Positions 27,475 through 36,928 of a DNA stretch of 64,000 nt are shown in pieces (the stretch's first letter is position 1; the number at the start of each line of letters is the position of its first letter). Position numbers and translations under genes: made by a program. The stretch comes from Bacillota bacterium (GTDB lineage Bacteria; Bacillota; Clostridia; Peptostreptococcales; Acidaminobacteraceae). Location of the stretch: the NCBI GenBank assembly GCA_030529225.1, contig JAUMXH010000004.1, forward strand, positions 1-64,000, given 5' to 3'. The notes under the pieces were generated by a model. The model was not told the DNA's origin. It searched no databases and saw only the letters and a list, made by a program, of their open reading frames with translations.

Positions 27475-27503
27475 ATATTACCATAATCATACTGCCCTGT
27501 CAA
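27475..27503 (-). promoter_or_regulatory. Promoter of the 14-tRNA array
   Basis: Minus strand: TTGACA (27503-27498), 17 bases, TAATAT (27480-27475). No other promoter is visible inside the array, so it is probably one transcript. The 278-base gap to the next gene also holds the divergent promoter for the S41 peptidase. Confidence 0.85.
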
Positions 27504-27599
27504 GAAAAATAAAAAATAAATTTTTATTTTTTTTAGAAAACCCTGAAACAGTTGATTTTCAGACGCTTCTCGACCCAAAAAAATGCATCGGAGCAAAAA

Positions 27600-27628
27600 T
27601 TGTTCCGCTTTATTTTTTATGGTATACT
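27600..27628 (+). promoter_or_regulatory. Promoter of the S41 peptidase gene
   Basis: TTGTTC (27600-27605), 17 bases, TATACT (27623-27628) with TGG just before the -10, about 75 bases before the start codon. Confidence 0.7.
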
Positions 27629-27705
27629 GATTCTATCATAAACCGTTTCAGATTTCACTATGTTTTTTTATTTTTCACAAATTTTTTTGGAAAGGAAGAA
27701 AGCCC

Positions 27706-28857
27706 ATGCAAATGCTTCTTATAATAGTACTTCTTTTTGTCCAATCTCCCGCAAGTCCCCTCTCCGATTGGCAGGTCGATCGCTACATCGATACCGTGCG
27801 CGGAGAGTTTAGGGAACTCGACTATGCGTCAGGTCACGAGCTCGAACAACTCCTCTCCTTCGTGCGCAAGCACAGCCTTCACGAAATGGACCCCGAGATT
27901 TTAAAGGAATATGTGTTGGAAGGCATCATCATGTCTCTGGGCGATGACTACGCCGCAATCGAGAACCGTTACGAAAGCTCCTTCCTGGAATCCCTGGAAG
28001 GAAAGTACAGCGGTTTCGGCTTTGACCTCGGCGTCATCGGGGAGAGCCCCGGAGGAAACTATGTGATCACCAATGTGCTGGAAGGCTCGGCCGCCTACCG
28101 CGCCGGGATCAAGCCCGGCGATCTGATCGATTCGATCAACGGCATCAAGGTGCACGCCAATCGAAAACTATACGAGGGCGCCATGGATATGGTAGGGAGT
28201 GACGGCGTCCACAAGCTTTCCATCCGCAGAGGCAGGAAGACCCTGCACTTTGACTTAAAACCGGTGGACTATGAGGAGCCTGCGGTCTCGGTCAGAACCA
28301 TCAACAAGGACATCTACTATATAAAGATCAACAACTGCTCGTTGGAGATGCCCCTCTACGTGGAGAGCGAGCTCAAAAAGGTGCGCGACTTTCAATTTGA
28401 AAAAGTCATCATCGACCTCCGCCACAACCTTGGCGGATGGGAGGATTCGGTGATCAAGGTCTGCGCGATGATGTGCGACAAAGAGGTAATCGCTTACTAC
28501 AACGACAGGAGCGGGGTGCATGAAATCAAACGGGAAGGCACGGAACAAATCACCGATGTGAAACCGATCGTCCTAATTTCAAGGGACACCGCGAGCTCGG
28601 CGGAACTCCTGGCTGCCTGCCTCAAAAAGCACGCGGGCGCCACCCTGGTGGGCGAAAAGACCTACGGCAAGAACCGGAGCCAAGGGGTCTATGAATTCGG
28701 CGGAAGGGTTCTAAAATTCACCAACGGCATCCTATCGGCCGACCAAAATTTCCCGTTAAACTTTTCCGGAATCGACCCCGATATAGTCATCGAAGGCATG
28801 TATGAAGAGCCTGAACGAGACAAAGCCTTAGAGAAAGCAATGGAATTGCTGAACTGA
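27706..28857 (+). CDS. S41 (C-terminal-processing) peptidase with PDZ domain
   Basis: 383 residues. A short hydrophobic start (residues 1-19) serves as signal or membrane anchor, so the enzyme works outside the membrane. Order: helical N-terminal part, PDZ domain (about residues 95-185; GFGFDLGVIG, GIKPGDLIDSING), then the tail-specific protease core with the nucleophile in DTASSAELLA and the Lys general base in GEKTYGKNRSQG. It cuts exported proteins near their C-termini; the substrate here is unknown. ATG start with GGAAAGGAAG. The following gene begins 17 bases on and is probably co-transcribed. Confidence 0.9.
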   Translation: MQMLLIIVLLFVQSPASPLSDWQVDRYIDTVRGEFRELDYASGHELEQLLSFVRKHSLHEMDPEILKEYVLEGIIMSLGDDYAAIENRYESSFLESLEGKYSGFGFDLGVIGESPGGNYVITNVLEGSAAYRAGIKPGDLIDSINGIKVHANRKLYEGAMDMVGSDGVHKLSIRRGRKTLHFDLKPVDYEEPAVSVRTINKDIYYIKINNCSLEMPLYVESELKKVRDFQFEKVIIDLRHNLGGWEDSVIKVCAMMCDKEVIAYYNDRSGVHEIKREGTEQITDVKPIVLISRDTASSAELLAACLKKHAGATLVGEKTYGKNRSQGVYEFGGRVLKFTNGILSADQNFPLNFSGIDPDIVIEGMYEEPERDKALEKAMELLN

Positions 28858-28874
28858 TTTTCATGGAGGGAACG

Positions 28875-29597
28875 ATGAATAAGGTGAATGGATTGGACAA
28901 GTACCAAGGCGCTTCGACCGGCGTCGGCAAACCGTCAGCGGAAAAGCTGAAGACCGATGAGGCGGGCGGAAAGAAGGCGGCCGAGGGCGCTGTAAAACAG
29001 AGCGCGGAAAGCGGCGAGAGCGTCGTTTACGACAGGTCGAAACCGTTTGAAGGGATTTCAACTTATGACAAGCACGGAAAGCGCCTGGATGCCGAGAGCA
29101 TCGAACAGATGAAGGCCGAGTCGGAGAGACAGTACGCGAATATGATCGAGACCATCAAGCAGATGATTGCAAGGCAGAGCAAGGAGGCGGGCGGCGTCCC
29201 GAAGGAGCTTGACTTCTTTAAAAGGCTCCCGAAAAGCGTCGCCGAACTCAACGGGTCTGACGGATTCCAAGCTTCCAAGGACGGGGTTTCAAAGGATGCC
29301 CACATTGGCGAAGATTTGAACGATCCGAACAGCTACTGGTCGGCCGAACAGACTGCGGGCAGGATTGTAGACTTTGCGAAGAAGATTTCAGGCGGCGATA
29401 CCAAGAAGTATGAAGTTTTGAAAAACGCGATTGAAAAGGGCTTTAAAGCCGCATCGTCTTACTTTGACAAGATGCCCGACATCACTTCAAAGACCCACGA
29501 TTTGGTCATGAAGGGCTTGGATGAGTGGGCGGGAAAGACCCAAGAAAAAGAAAAGACTGCAGACGCCCCTAAACAGAGTCGTGCCGCAGCCTTGTAA
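28875..29597 (+). CDS. Conserved hypothetical hydrophilic protein
   Basis: 240 residues from the ATG at 28875 preceded by GGAGGGAACG; an ATG four codons earlier overlaps that site. No signal or membrane segment. The N-terminal 60 residues are Lys/Ala/Gly-rich and look disordered; a coiled-coil-like helix spans about residues 80-110; the C-terminal part (YWSAEQTAGRIVDFAK, IEKGFKAASSYF, HDLVMKGLDEWAG) recalls uncharacterised proteins that I remember from flagellated bacteria, usually short cytosolic proteins of unknown role. That link is from memory and weak. Its stop is only 5 bases from the end of the converging helicase gene. Confidence 0.6.
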   Translation: MNKVNGLDKYQGASTGVGKPSAEKLKTDEAGGKKAAEGAVKQSAESGESVVYDRSKPFEGISTYDKHGKRLDAESIEQMKAESERQYANMIETIKQMIARQSKEAGGVPKELDFFKRLPKSVAELNGSDGFQASKDGVSKDAHIGEDLNDPNSYWSAEQTAGRIVDFAKKISGGDTKKYEVLKNAIEKGFKAASSYFDKMPDITSKTHDLVMKGLDEWAGKTQEKEKTADAPKQSRAAAL

Positions 29598-29602
29598 TCG
29601 AA

Positions 29603-31552
29603 CTATTTTATCTTATCTATGACCGAGCGGTAGAGCGCGTTGGTCTTTAATAAGGATTCGGAGCCAAGTAAAATCATTTTTTTCTTGGCTCTACTTATTG
29701 ATACGTTCAGACGCCTCTTATCGCTTAAAAATCCCATACTGTTTTCCTCGTTGGCACGGACCGACGAGATGATTACCAAATCTTTTTCCCTTCCCTGAAA
29801 GGCATCGACCGTGTCGACTTCGATGCCCTCAAAGAGGGCCAAATGCTCCTCCTTTGTGACCAGCCTTCTGATCTGCTCCACCTGGGCCCGGTACGGAGTG
29901 ATGATGGCGATTTCCGCGGGGCGGATTCCGGCCCGAATGTAGGAAGAGGCGAGCGTTACTGCAAAATCCGCTTCTTCTGTATTATAGAAGGACTTGGTAT
30001 CGAGTTTGATTCGGTCCTTCCCCTCCACATGCAGAAATTCCAAGGCTTTCGCGTTGACATAGGGCGGCAGGGTCTCGTTCTTCGCAAGCCTGAGGTAGCG
30101 GTCTCTGACCGTATGGTCCGCCAGCAGCTTGGAAGAGTAGAACAGGTCGCTGACGAGCTTGGAAATATCCTTGTTCATGCGGTACTGCTCCTCGAGCATG
30201 CAGATTTGGTACGGATACTTCTTCGCGAGGTAGTCCATCAGGGACTCGTCGAGCCCCTTCTCGACCGCCTCCCTGCTGATCACGACCGGCGGGAGCTGAA
30301 AGTGGTCCCCGGTCAGGATGAACCTGTCCCCCTTTAAGATGGGAATCAGCGCCGAAGGAATCGAGCATTGGGAGGCCTCGTCAACGATGACAAAGTCAAA
30401 GCGCACCGTCTCGAGCACCTCGCTCGCCGCGGTCGAATTGGTCGATGCGATGACCCTCGCCTTCTCCACAATCTCCATGCTCATCTCCTGCTTGAGCTCC
30501 TTGATTTTCTCATACAGGGCCTCAATCTTGAGAGCGGTCTTGATGTAGGGCCTCATCTCGCGCAGGCTTCGCTTGGAGATGCCGCGCGCGCTCTGATTTT
30601 TTTCGAGCAGGGTCTTGACCTCTTGGTAAGAGAGCCCTCTGAGGTTCTTTTGCGCAGGCTTGTCCAGTTCCTTCAGTCGCTCCTTGGTCTTTTCAATTTC
30701 TCTTTCGCACGCAAAGACGGTCTCGAAGAGGGCGTGCCGAAGCACCCTGTAATCCAGACTGTAAGGCTTCAGGTCTTGGTTGACCCGAATCGGATGGCCG
30801 ATTCTGACCGGATCCAAACCGACCTCGATGCACTTTTTCAAAAAGTTGTCGACCGCCGAGTTGGAGTCCGCGCAGATTAGAACCTTTTTGCCGCTGTTCA
30901 CCAAGACCTTGGCAATCCGCGCCGCCATATAGGTCTTTCCGGTGCCGGGCGGTCCCTGCACGCTGTAAAAGCCGTTGCAGGAGAGTGAATACTGGAGCGC
31001 CTCCATCTGCCTCTCGTTCAAATCGTTTGGAAGCGGGCCGTTTTCATAGGGTTTGGTGCTCGCCGCATAGTTTCCGGCCAAAATCTCCTGGATAAAGTTG
31101 TTCGCCGGCGACTTGGCCGTTGATAGTGCCTGCTCCATGCGCTGGTAGGTCAGATCGTTCACAAAGAGGTCCAGCCGGTAGGGGCGGTTGACGCCCTTCA
31201 ACAGCCTTGAGGTCTGAACCTTGATGTAGTTTTTTCCGACCTCGTAGACGATCCCGGTGGGATTGCTAGAATCCAACGGGTCGTACTGGCTGATCACGAC
31301 CTGGTCTCCCACGCCCATGTCCGTATCCGGAAGCTCCGCGTTATCCCGCTTTTGGAAGGCGTAGATGTAGTCCCCGATCAGGGTCAACTCGGGTTTTCTC
31401 TTTTTTAAGTTGATCAGCGCCCTGCCCTTCTGCTCGCGCATCTGCGGGCTGAGGCTCTTGATTTCACTGATGTGCCTCTCGCGCTCTTCTTCTCTTTCGC
31501 ACTCAATCGCCTGAAGCAGGGTATTGAGCAAATCCTTTACACGTTCTTGCAA
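29603..31552 (-). CDS. Superfamily 1 (UPF1/IGHMBP2-like) DNA/RNA helicase
   Basis: 649 residues. N-terminal beta-barrel region with nucleic-acid-contact function (VGDQVVISQYD), then SF1B helicase motifs in order: Q-motif region NERQMEALQ, motif I VQGPPGTGKTYMA, motif Ia, motif II VIVDEASQCS, motif III LTGDHFQLPPVV, motif IV/V around IITPYRAQ and VDTVDAFQGREKDLV, motif VI NVSISRAKKKM. Probable 5'-3' translocase on single-stranded nucleic acid; in bacteria the cellular role is not settled. Last gene of the gltX-cysS-mrnC-rlmB-yitT series, 14 bases after yitT, so a link to RNA or translation is plausible by context only. Confidence 0.9.
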   Translation of the reverse strand: MQERVKDLLNTLLQAIECEREEERERHISEIKSLSPQMREQKGRALINLKKRKPELTLIGDYIYAFQKRDNAELPDTDMGVGDQVVISQYDPLDSSNPTGIVYEVGKNYIKVQTSRLLKGVNRPYRLDLFVNDLTYQRMEQALSTAKSPANNFIQEILAGNYAASTKPYENGPLPNDLNERQMEALQYSLSCNGFYSVQGPPGTGKTYMAARIAKVLVNSGKKVLICADSNSAVDNFLKKCIEVGLDPVRIGHPIRVNQDLKPYSLDYRVLRHALFETVFACEREIEKTKERLKELDKPAQKNLRGLSYQEVKTLLEKNQSARGISKRSLREMRPYIKTALKIEALYEKIKELKQEMSMEIVEKARVIASTNSTAASEVLETVRFDFVIVDEASQCSIPSALIPILKGDRFILTGDHFQLPPVVISREAVEKGLDESLMDYLAKKYPYQICMLEEQYRMNKDISKLVSDLFYSSKLLADHTVRDRYLRLAKNETLPPYVNAKALEFLHVEGKDRIKLDTKSFYNTEEADFAVTLASSYIRAGIRPAEIAIITPYRAQVEQIRRLVTKEEHLALFEGIEVDTVDAFQGREKDLVIISSVRANEENSMGFLSDKRRLNVSISRAKKKMILLGSESLLKTNALYRSVIDKIK

Positions 31553-31566
31553 GTTTTCTTCCTCAA

Positions 31567-32427
31567 CTAATCTATGACTTCCAAATCAAAGCCCTCACCC
31601 AGCACCTCATGCGTGTAGTGCATGGTGATGAAGGCTCTGGGATCGACCTTTCTGACAAAGCGTCTGAGCTTGATGTATTCGCGCCTGCTCAGCACCACAT
31701 TGATCATCATCTTGTCCTCACCCGAGTACGAGCCGATGACCTTGACATAGGTCGCACCCCGCTCCAAATCCTTGATGATGTAGTCCCGAATCTCCTCGTG
31801 TCGGTCCGAAATAATCAGTGACTGCGACTTGATGTCAAAGCCGGCGATGATCTTGTCGATCACGATGCTGTTCAGCAGGATGCCCAAAAAGGCGTACATG
31901 CCGATCCTCGGAGAAAAGGCGATGCCGGCCGCCAAGGTGATCAGGGCATCGGCCAAAAAGAGCGACTTGCCGATGTCGATGTGAAAGTACTTGTTGATGA
32001 TCTTGGCGATGATGTCGGTGCCGCCGGTCGAGGCGTTCTGGTAAAACACGATCGCCATCCCGACCCCGGAGACCAGGATTCCCATGACCAAGGTAATCAT
32101 CAGATCGTCCGGGAAGAGGACGCCCACTTCAAAGTACTTCTCCATAAAGCTGATCATGAAGGAGAGCGCAATCGAGCAATAGATCGTGTACCCCCCAAAC
32201 TGCGCTCCGATCAAAAAGAAGGAGATGACAATTAAGATGACGTTAAAAATCAGCACCAAAATACCGAGGTTGGCCTGCGGAAAATAGGATTGGATGACCA
32301 TCGCGAGCCCGGTCACCCCGCCGACCGCCAGCTTTGAGGGCGCCAAAAAGAAGATCAGCCCCATGGTCATGATGACCAGGCCGATGTTGACAAAAAGAAA
32401 GCGTTTTAATTCCTGAAGCTTGTTCAT
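31567..32427 (-). CDS. YitT family membrane protein (DUF161 + DUF2179)
   Basis: 286 residues. Five or six membrane helices in the first 200 residues (motifs APSKLAVGGVTGLAMV and YQNASTGGTDIIAKIIN are typical of DUF161), followed by a cytosolic C-terminal ferredoxin-like DUF2179 domain (ERGATYVKVIGSYSGEDK). Transport function has been suggested for the family, substrate unknown. It lies 16 bases after rlmB and 14 bases before the helicase on the same strand. Confidence 0.9.
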   Translation of the reverse strand: MNKLQELKRFLFVNIGLVIMTMGLIFFLAPSKLAVGGVTGLAMVIQSYFPQANLGILVLIFNVILIVISFFLIGAQFGGYTIYCSIALSFMISFMEKYFEVGVLFPDDLMITLVMGILVSGVGMAIVFYQNASTGGTDIIAKIINKYFHIDIGKSLFLADALITLAAGIAFSPRIGMYAFLGILLNSIVIDKIIAGFDIKSQSLIISDRHEEIRDYIIKDLERGATYVKVIGSYSGEDKMMINVVLSRREYIKLRRFVRKVDPRAFITMHYTHEVLGEGFDLEVID

Positions 32428-32443
32428 AGTCTTCCCTTCACCC

Positions 32444-33376
32444 CTACTTGGAACGATGCTTGAGCGCCTCGTAAATCAAGATCGATGCGCTGACCGAGGC
32501 GTTCAGAGAGTTGATTCTCCCGTGCATCGGAATCTTCACATTGTAATCGCACTGTTTCAAAATGTTCGGACTGATTCCCTTGTCTTCCGCCCCGATGATT
32601 AAGAGGATTTTTCCGCTGTAATCGACCTTGCTGAAGTCGGTCTTTCCGCTCACATCCGCGCCGACGACCCAATAGCCCTTCTCCTTGAGTTCCCGAATCG
32701 CGTTGCCGAGCGAGGAAACCCGAATGGTTCTGACGAACTCGATCGCCCCCGCCGAAGTCTTCGCAACCGTGGAATTGAGCTGAGCGCTCCTTCTCTCGGG
32801 AATCATCACATACTTGAAGCCGCTCGCCTCGACGGTTCGCATGATTGCCCCCAGGTTGTGGACATCGGTCACCCCGTCCAGGGCGACGATGAAATCCGAG
32901 TGCTTGTTGTCCATCAGCGCCTTTTCCAGACTGTAGTACTCAACCGGTGAAACGTAGGCTATCACGTTCTGGTGCGAGCGGTTCTCGGAAACTGCGTTCA
33001 GCTTGCTCGAAGGAACCTCCTTCACCGGAACCCTTCTCTCCTTGGCAAGCTCGATGATCTCGTGAATCTGCTTGTTGTGTCCGCCGCTCGCAATCAGGAT
33101 CGAGTTGATGGCCCGCTCTCCGCGGAGCGCCTCCTTTACCGGGTTGATCCCGAAGATGTAGTCCTCCTGCGGGGCCTCTTCCCGGCGAAACTCCCCGCGG
33201 AAGCCCTCAGATCGCCTCTTGGGCTCGAACTCGTCCCGCTCCCGCTTCGCGCGTGAAAAGCCGCCGCGCTCAGGCCTCTTGCCGGCGCCCGCCGCCTCTC
33301 TCTTTTCCTTCCCGAAGCCGCGAGCCGCGCCCGTTTCTTCGGTTCTTCGTCTATTCTTTTTCACTATCTTTCTCAT
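32444..33376 (-). CDS. rlmB: 23S rRNA 2'-O-ribose methyltransferase (RlmB/TrmH type)
   Basis: 310 residues. The first 65 residues are a basic/acidic low-complexity extension rich in Arg, Glu and Gly, probably RNA-binding. Then come the L30e-like substrate-binding domain (YIFGINPVKEALRG) and the SPOUT methyltransferase with knot motifs VALDGVTDVHNLGAIMRT, LLIIGAEDKGISP and INSLNASVSASILIYE. By homology it methylates G2251 of 23S rRNA with S-adenosylmethionine. Its start lies inside the end of mrnC (26-base overlap) with GAGGGAG as ribosome site, indicating coupling. Confidence 0.93.
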   Translation of the reverse strand: MRKIVKKNRRRTEETGAARGFGKEKREAAGAGKRPERGGFSRAKRERDEFEPKRRSEGFRGEFRREEAPQEDYIFGINPVKEALRGERAINSILIASGGHNKQIHEIIELAKERRVPVKEVPSSKLNAVSENRSHQNVIAYVSPVEYYSLEKALMDNKHSDFIVALDGVTDVHNLGAIMRTVEASGFKYVMIPERRSAQLNSTVAKTSAGAIEFVRTIRVSSLGNAIRELKEKGYWVVGADVSGKTDFSKVDYSGKILLIIGAEDKGISPNILKQCDYNVKIPMHGRINSLNASVSASILIYEALKHRSK

Positions 33377-33806
33377 GAATCTCCCTCAATTTCAGACGGT
33401 AGGCAAATCCGATGATTTCCTCCAACCGCTCCGTTTTCTCTTGCAAGAAAAGAGCCCCTATAAGCGCTTCAAACCCGGTTGCGTTCCTGTAATTGGACGC
33501 CGTGGTGCTTTTAGGAGCCGACTTTCCGTTCGCATTTCTCGCCCATTTAAAAACCGCAAGTTCGCTTTCACTCAAACTGTCTTTGAGCAGTGCGATGACC
33601 TTGGATTGAAAATTGGCGCTGACGATGGAGCTGTTCTCCCGATGCAACTTGTTCGGGTTCAAGGACAGGTTGTCCTCCAATAACTTGGTCCTGATGTAGA
33701 GATCAAACACCGCATCCCCTATAAAGGCCAGCTGAACCGCTCCATATTTGTAAATGGTATCCGATATTCCGTCTTCAAATTCTTTTAACAACAATTCCTT
33801 CGCCAT
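33351..33806 (-). CDS. mrnC: Mini-ribonuclease III
   Basis: 151 residues, only the RNase III catalytic fold without the double-strand RNA-binding domain. Matures 23S rRNA in Bacillota. Acidic catalytic motif AFIGDAVFDLYIR and the second acidic patch in GFEALIGALFLQEK. It sits between cysS (4-base gap) and rlmB, the classic clostridial/bacillar order. Confidence 0.95.
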   Translation of the reverse strand: MAKELLLKEFEDGISDTIYKYGAVQLAFIGDAVFDLYIRTKLLEDNLSLNPNKLHRENSSIVSANFQSKVIALLKDSLSESELAVFKWARNANGKSAPKSTTASNYRNATGFEALIGALFLQEKTERLEEIIGFAYRLKLREIHEKDSEKE

Positions 33807-33810
33807 AAGT

Positions 33811-35217
33811 CTAGAGTTTTTCCCACTTCACGCCGTCTTTGGTATCCAGAAGCCGGATGCCCTTCTCCTTGAGTTCGTCTCGGATTGCATCCGCCAAGGC
33901 CCAGTCCTTCGCGCTCTTTGCCTCGGCCCTCTCCTGAATCTTGCGGTTCACATATTGCTCCAATTCCTCGTCGATTCCTTCCGATTTCAATTCTTTGTCG
34001 AGATCGAGGGCAAAGATTTGATCCATGTACCTGATTAAAGCGGCCTTTTCATCTTTCGACAAGTCGGATTTCAGCACCTCGTAGAGGACGGTCAGCGCGT
34101 TTGCCGTATTCAAATCATCCGCCAAAAAGGCGTCAAACTTTTCTCTGTATGGAGCGGTATTCTCTCCGCTCACGCAGGACTCAGCGGCTCCTTGGCAGAG
34201 TTCAAAGCTCTGCTTTCTGAGCTTTTTGTAGGCGGTCTGCGCCGAATCCAGGTTTTCAAAGGTAAACTCGAGCTGCTTTCTGTAGTGCGAGCCGAGCACA
34301 TAGTATCGATACGCGAGCGGGTCGTAGCCGTTCTTGATCAACACATCCACGGTCAGAAACTCGCCCTTCGACTTGGACATCTTGCCCTCTTTGACGACCA
34401 AAAACTCGCCGTGCCACCAGTACTTACACCAGTCTTTTCCGGTGTAGCTCTCGGTCTGCGCAATCTCGTTGGTGTGGTGAACCGCAATGTGGTCGACCCC
34501 GCCGCAGTGAATGTCGAGCTCTTCGCCCAAGGTATCCAGGGCGATGACCGAGCACTCGATGTGCCAGCCCGGATAGCCGATGCCCCAAGGGGAATCCCAC
34601 TTCATCTCCTGATTGTCAAACTTGGATTTGGTAAACCACAACACAAAGTCGTGCGGATTTTTCTTGTTCGCGTCCTCTTCCACATCGTCCCGTCTCGCAA
34701 CCTGGAGTTCCGACAAATCGACCTTTGAGAGCTTGGTGTAGTCCTCCACCTTGGTGATGTCAAAATAGACGTTTCCGCCGGCAAAGTAGGTGAAGCCCTT
34801 CTGCTCCAACACTTGGATAAAATCGATGTATTCTTTGATCAGGTCGGTCGCCTTCCTGACGGTCGCAGGCCTTCTGATGTTCAGCTTCGCGCAGTCGGCA
34901 AAAAACGCGTCGGTATACATTTCGGCGATTTCCCAAACTGTCTTCTTCTCGCGCTTGGCGCCCTTCAGCATCTTGTCTTCGCCGCTGTCGGCATCCGATT
35001 CCAAGTGCCCCACATCCGTGATGTTCATGGTCCTTGTGACCTCGTAGCCCAAAAGTTCCAGGCTCTTTTCCAAGACGTCCTCATGAATGTAGGTGCGCAG
35101 GTTTCCGATGTGAGCGTAGTTGTAAACGGTCGGCCCGCAGGTATACATCTTTACCTTGCCCGCTTCATAGGGCTCAAAGTCTTCCACTTTCCTGCTCAAA
35201 GAATTGTACAGTTTCAT
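33811..35217 (-). CDS. cysS: Cysteinyl-tRNA synthetase
   Basis: 468 residues, normal length. Class I motifs: TCGPTVYNYAHIGNLRTY (HIGH-type, with the first zinc Cys), further zinc ligands around HIECSVIA and HCGGVDHIAVHHTNE, and GKMSKSKGE (KMSKS). Its start overlaps the gltX stop by four bases (ATGA). No T-box leader is present, so control is through the gltX promoter. Confidence 0.98.
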   Translation of the reverse strand: MKLYNSLSRKVEDFEPYEAGKVKMYTCGPTVYNYAHIGNLRTYIHEDVLEKSLELLGYEVTRTMNITDVGHLESDADSGEDKMLKGAKREKKTVWEIAEMYTDAFFADCAKLNIRRPATVRKATDLIKEYIDFIQVLEQKGFTYFAGGNVYFDITKVEDYTKLSKVDLSELQVARRDDVEEDANKKNPHDFVLWFTKSKFDNQEMKWDSPWGIGYPGWHIECSVIALDTLGEELDIHCGGVDHIAVHHTNEIAQTESYTGKDWCKYWWHGEFLVVKEGKMSKSKGEFLTVDVLIKNGYDPLAYRYYVLGSHYRKQLEFTFENLDSAQTAYKKLRKQSFELCQGAAESCVSGENTAPYREKFDAFLADDLNTANALTVLYEVLKSDLSKDEKAALIRYMDQIFALDLDKELKSEGIDEELEQYVNRKIQERAEAKSAKDWALADAIRDELKEKGIRLLDTKDGVKWEKL

Positions 35218-36713
35218 AGTGATTCTCCTTTTTTTGCAAGCTCCGCCGCCTGTTCCAGCCTCTTGAGCGCAAGCTCCTTACCGAGGATGGCGATCAGATC
35301 TCCCAGGTCCACCCCGTGGGTCTGCCCCGACAAGGCGACCCTGGCGGTCATAAACAAGGTCTTTCCTTTAAAACCGGTCGCGTTCTGCACCGACTTTAAG
35401 ACGGCCTTTGGTTTTTCCGGGTCGATTTCGTCGAGCGCCCGCACCTCGGAAATCAGAGCCTCAATCACCGCAAGGGCATCGGCTTCTTTCAAGACTTCCG
35501 CCGCCTCTTCGTTCTCAATGACCAGCTCCTCGCCGAAGAAGACGCTCGCCTTCATCGGAATCTCCGACAGGGTCTCGACCCTGTCCGCGAGCGAGGCCAC
35601 CATGCGCCTCACCCAAGCGATCCTGTTCTTCACATCGTCATCGTTTATCAGCCCCGACTTCAGCATGTACGGAATCGCCCGATTGGTCAAATCGTTGATT
35701 TCCAACCTTCTGATGTGCTGGGCGTTGACCCACTTCATCTTTTCGATGCTGAAGACCGCGCCCGAGTGCGAGAGTTTGCTGAAATCGAAGCGCTCCAGGA
35801 GCTCGTCCATGCTCATGATCTCGTCCTCTTCTCCCGGGCTCCACCCCAACATGCTGACGTAGTTGATCAAGGCTTCCTCTAAATATCCCTCTTCCAAGAA
35901 TCCTTCGACCGAAACGTCGTCGTGCCTCTTGGAAAGCTTTCTCTTCTGTTCGTTTAAAATCAACGGCAGGTGGATGTACTCCGGCTTCTGCCAGCCGAAG
36001 GCCTCGTAGAGCGCGATGTGCTTAGGGGTCGATGAAACCCACTCCTCGCCTCTGATTACATGAGAAACCTCCATATGGTGGTCATCCACGACAACTGCCA
36101 GGTGGTAGGTCGGGAAGCCGTCCTGCTTGATCAGAACCTGGTCGTCCAGGTCCCGGGTGTTGAAGGTCACCTCGCCGCGAATCCCGTCGTTGAAGGTAAT
36201 ATCGGTATCCTCCGGCAAGCGCAAACGGATGACATAGGGCTCGCCTTTTTCGATTCTCTTTTCCGCCTCTTCCCTACTGATGTTCCTACAAAAACCGTCA
36301 TATCTCGGCGTCTCTCCGCTCGCTTGCAGAGCGGTCCTCACCTTGTCCAAGCGCTCCTTGGAACAGAAGCAGTGGTACGCGTGTCCCGAATCGACCAACT
36401 TTTGCGCCGCCTCGGTATAGGCCTCGACGTTCTTTGATTGGATGTAGGGACCGTAATCGCCCACTTGGTACAGCACGCCCTCTCCGTCAAACTGAGGGCC
36501 CTCGTCGTGCTTGATGCCGAGCCTGACAAGAACCTCGACCAGCTTTTTGGTCGCGTCGTCGACGAGCCTGGTTCTGTCGGTGTCCTCGATCCTCAAAATG
36601 TAGGAGCCGTTTCTCTGTTTGGCGAACAAATAGTCGTAGAGCGCGGTGCGCAATCCGCCAATGTGCAAATACCCGGTAGGACTTGGAGCAAATCTAACTC
36701 TTATATTATCCAT
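35214..36713 (-). CDS. gltX: Glutamyl-tRNA synthetase
   Basis: 499 residues from the ATG at 36713 with AGAGAGGAACG. HIGH-type motif FAPSPTGYLHIGGLRTA, tRNA acceptor-binding domain, KRKLSKRHDDVSVE (KMSKS-type) and a helical anticodon-binding domain. It may be the non-discriminating type used with GatCAB; the sequence alone does not decide. First gene of a six-gene minus-strand series, divergent from speD across a 215-base gap with no T-box. Confidence 0.97.
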   Translation of the reverse strand: MDNIRVRFAPSPTGYLHIGGLRTALYDYLFAKQRNGSYILRIEDTDRTRLVDDATKKLVEVLVRLGIKHDEGPQFDGEGVLYQVGDYGPYIQSKNVEAYTEAAQKLVDSGHAYHCFCSKERLDKVRTALQASGETPRYDGFCRNISREEAEKRIEKGEPYVIRLRLPEDTDITFNDGIRGEVTFNTRDLDDQVLIKQDGFPTYHLAVVVDDHHMEVSHVIRGEEWVSSTPKHIALYEAFGWQKPEYIHLPLILNEQKRKLSKRHDDVSVEGFLEEGYLEEALINYVSMLGWSPGEEDEIMSMDELLERFDFSKLSHSGAVFSIEKMKWVNAQHIRRLEINDLTNRAIPYMLKSGLINDDDVKNRIAWVRRMVASLADRVETLSEIPMKASVFFGEELVIENEEAAEVLKEADALAVIEALISEVRALDEIDPEKPKAVLKSVQNATGFKGKTLFMTARVALSGQTHGVDLGDLIAILGKELALKRLEQAAELAKKGESL

Positions 36714-36848
36714 CAATCGTTCCTCTCTAAATTACTTCTCTTTATCAAGTTATTATATAACATTTTGGAGATTCAGGCAAGCGCAAGGACGATTTCTCCG
36801 GCCGAGCCTTCTTTTTGCAGAGTTTTTTTAGGAAATCGCAATCAGAGC

Positions 36849-36877
36849 TTAATTTTTTTTTTAAAATAGGATATAAT
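36849..36877 (+). promoter_or_regulatory. Promoter of the speD-RanBP2 unit
   Basis: TTAATT (36849-36854), 17-base T/A-rich spacer, TATAAT (36872-36877), about 50 bases before speD. No further promoter or terminator is obvious up to 40.78 kb, so all five genes are probably one transcript. Confidence 0.7.
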
Positions 36878-36928
36878 TTAAACAGTTTATAAAAATTCGT
36901 TCGGAAAGACAATTCGGGAGGCGGGAAT

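Noticed and set aside
34813-35862. Long plus-strand frame opposite cysS and gltX
   Set aside because: Shadow of two certain tRNA synthetase genes.
36714-36928. T-box riboswitch before gltX-cysS
   Set aside because: The conserved T-box sequence (AGGGTGGNACCGCG) and specifier stem are not present in this gap.
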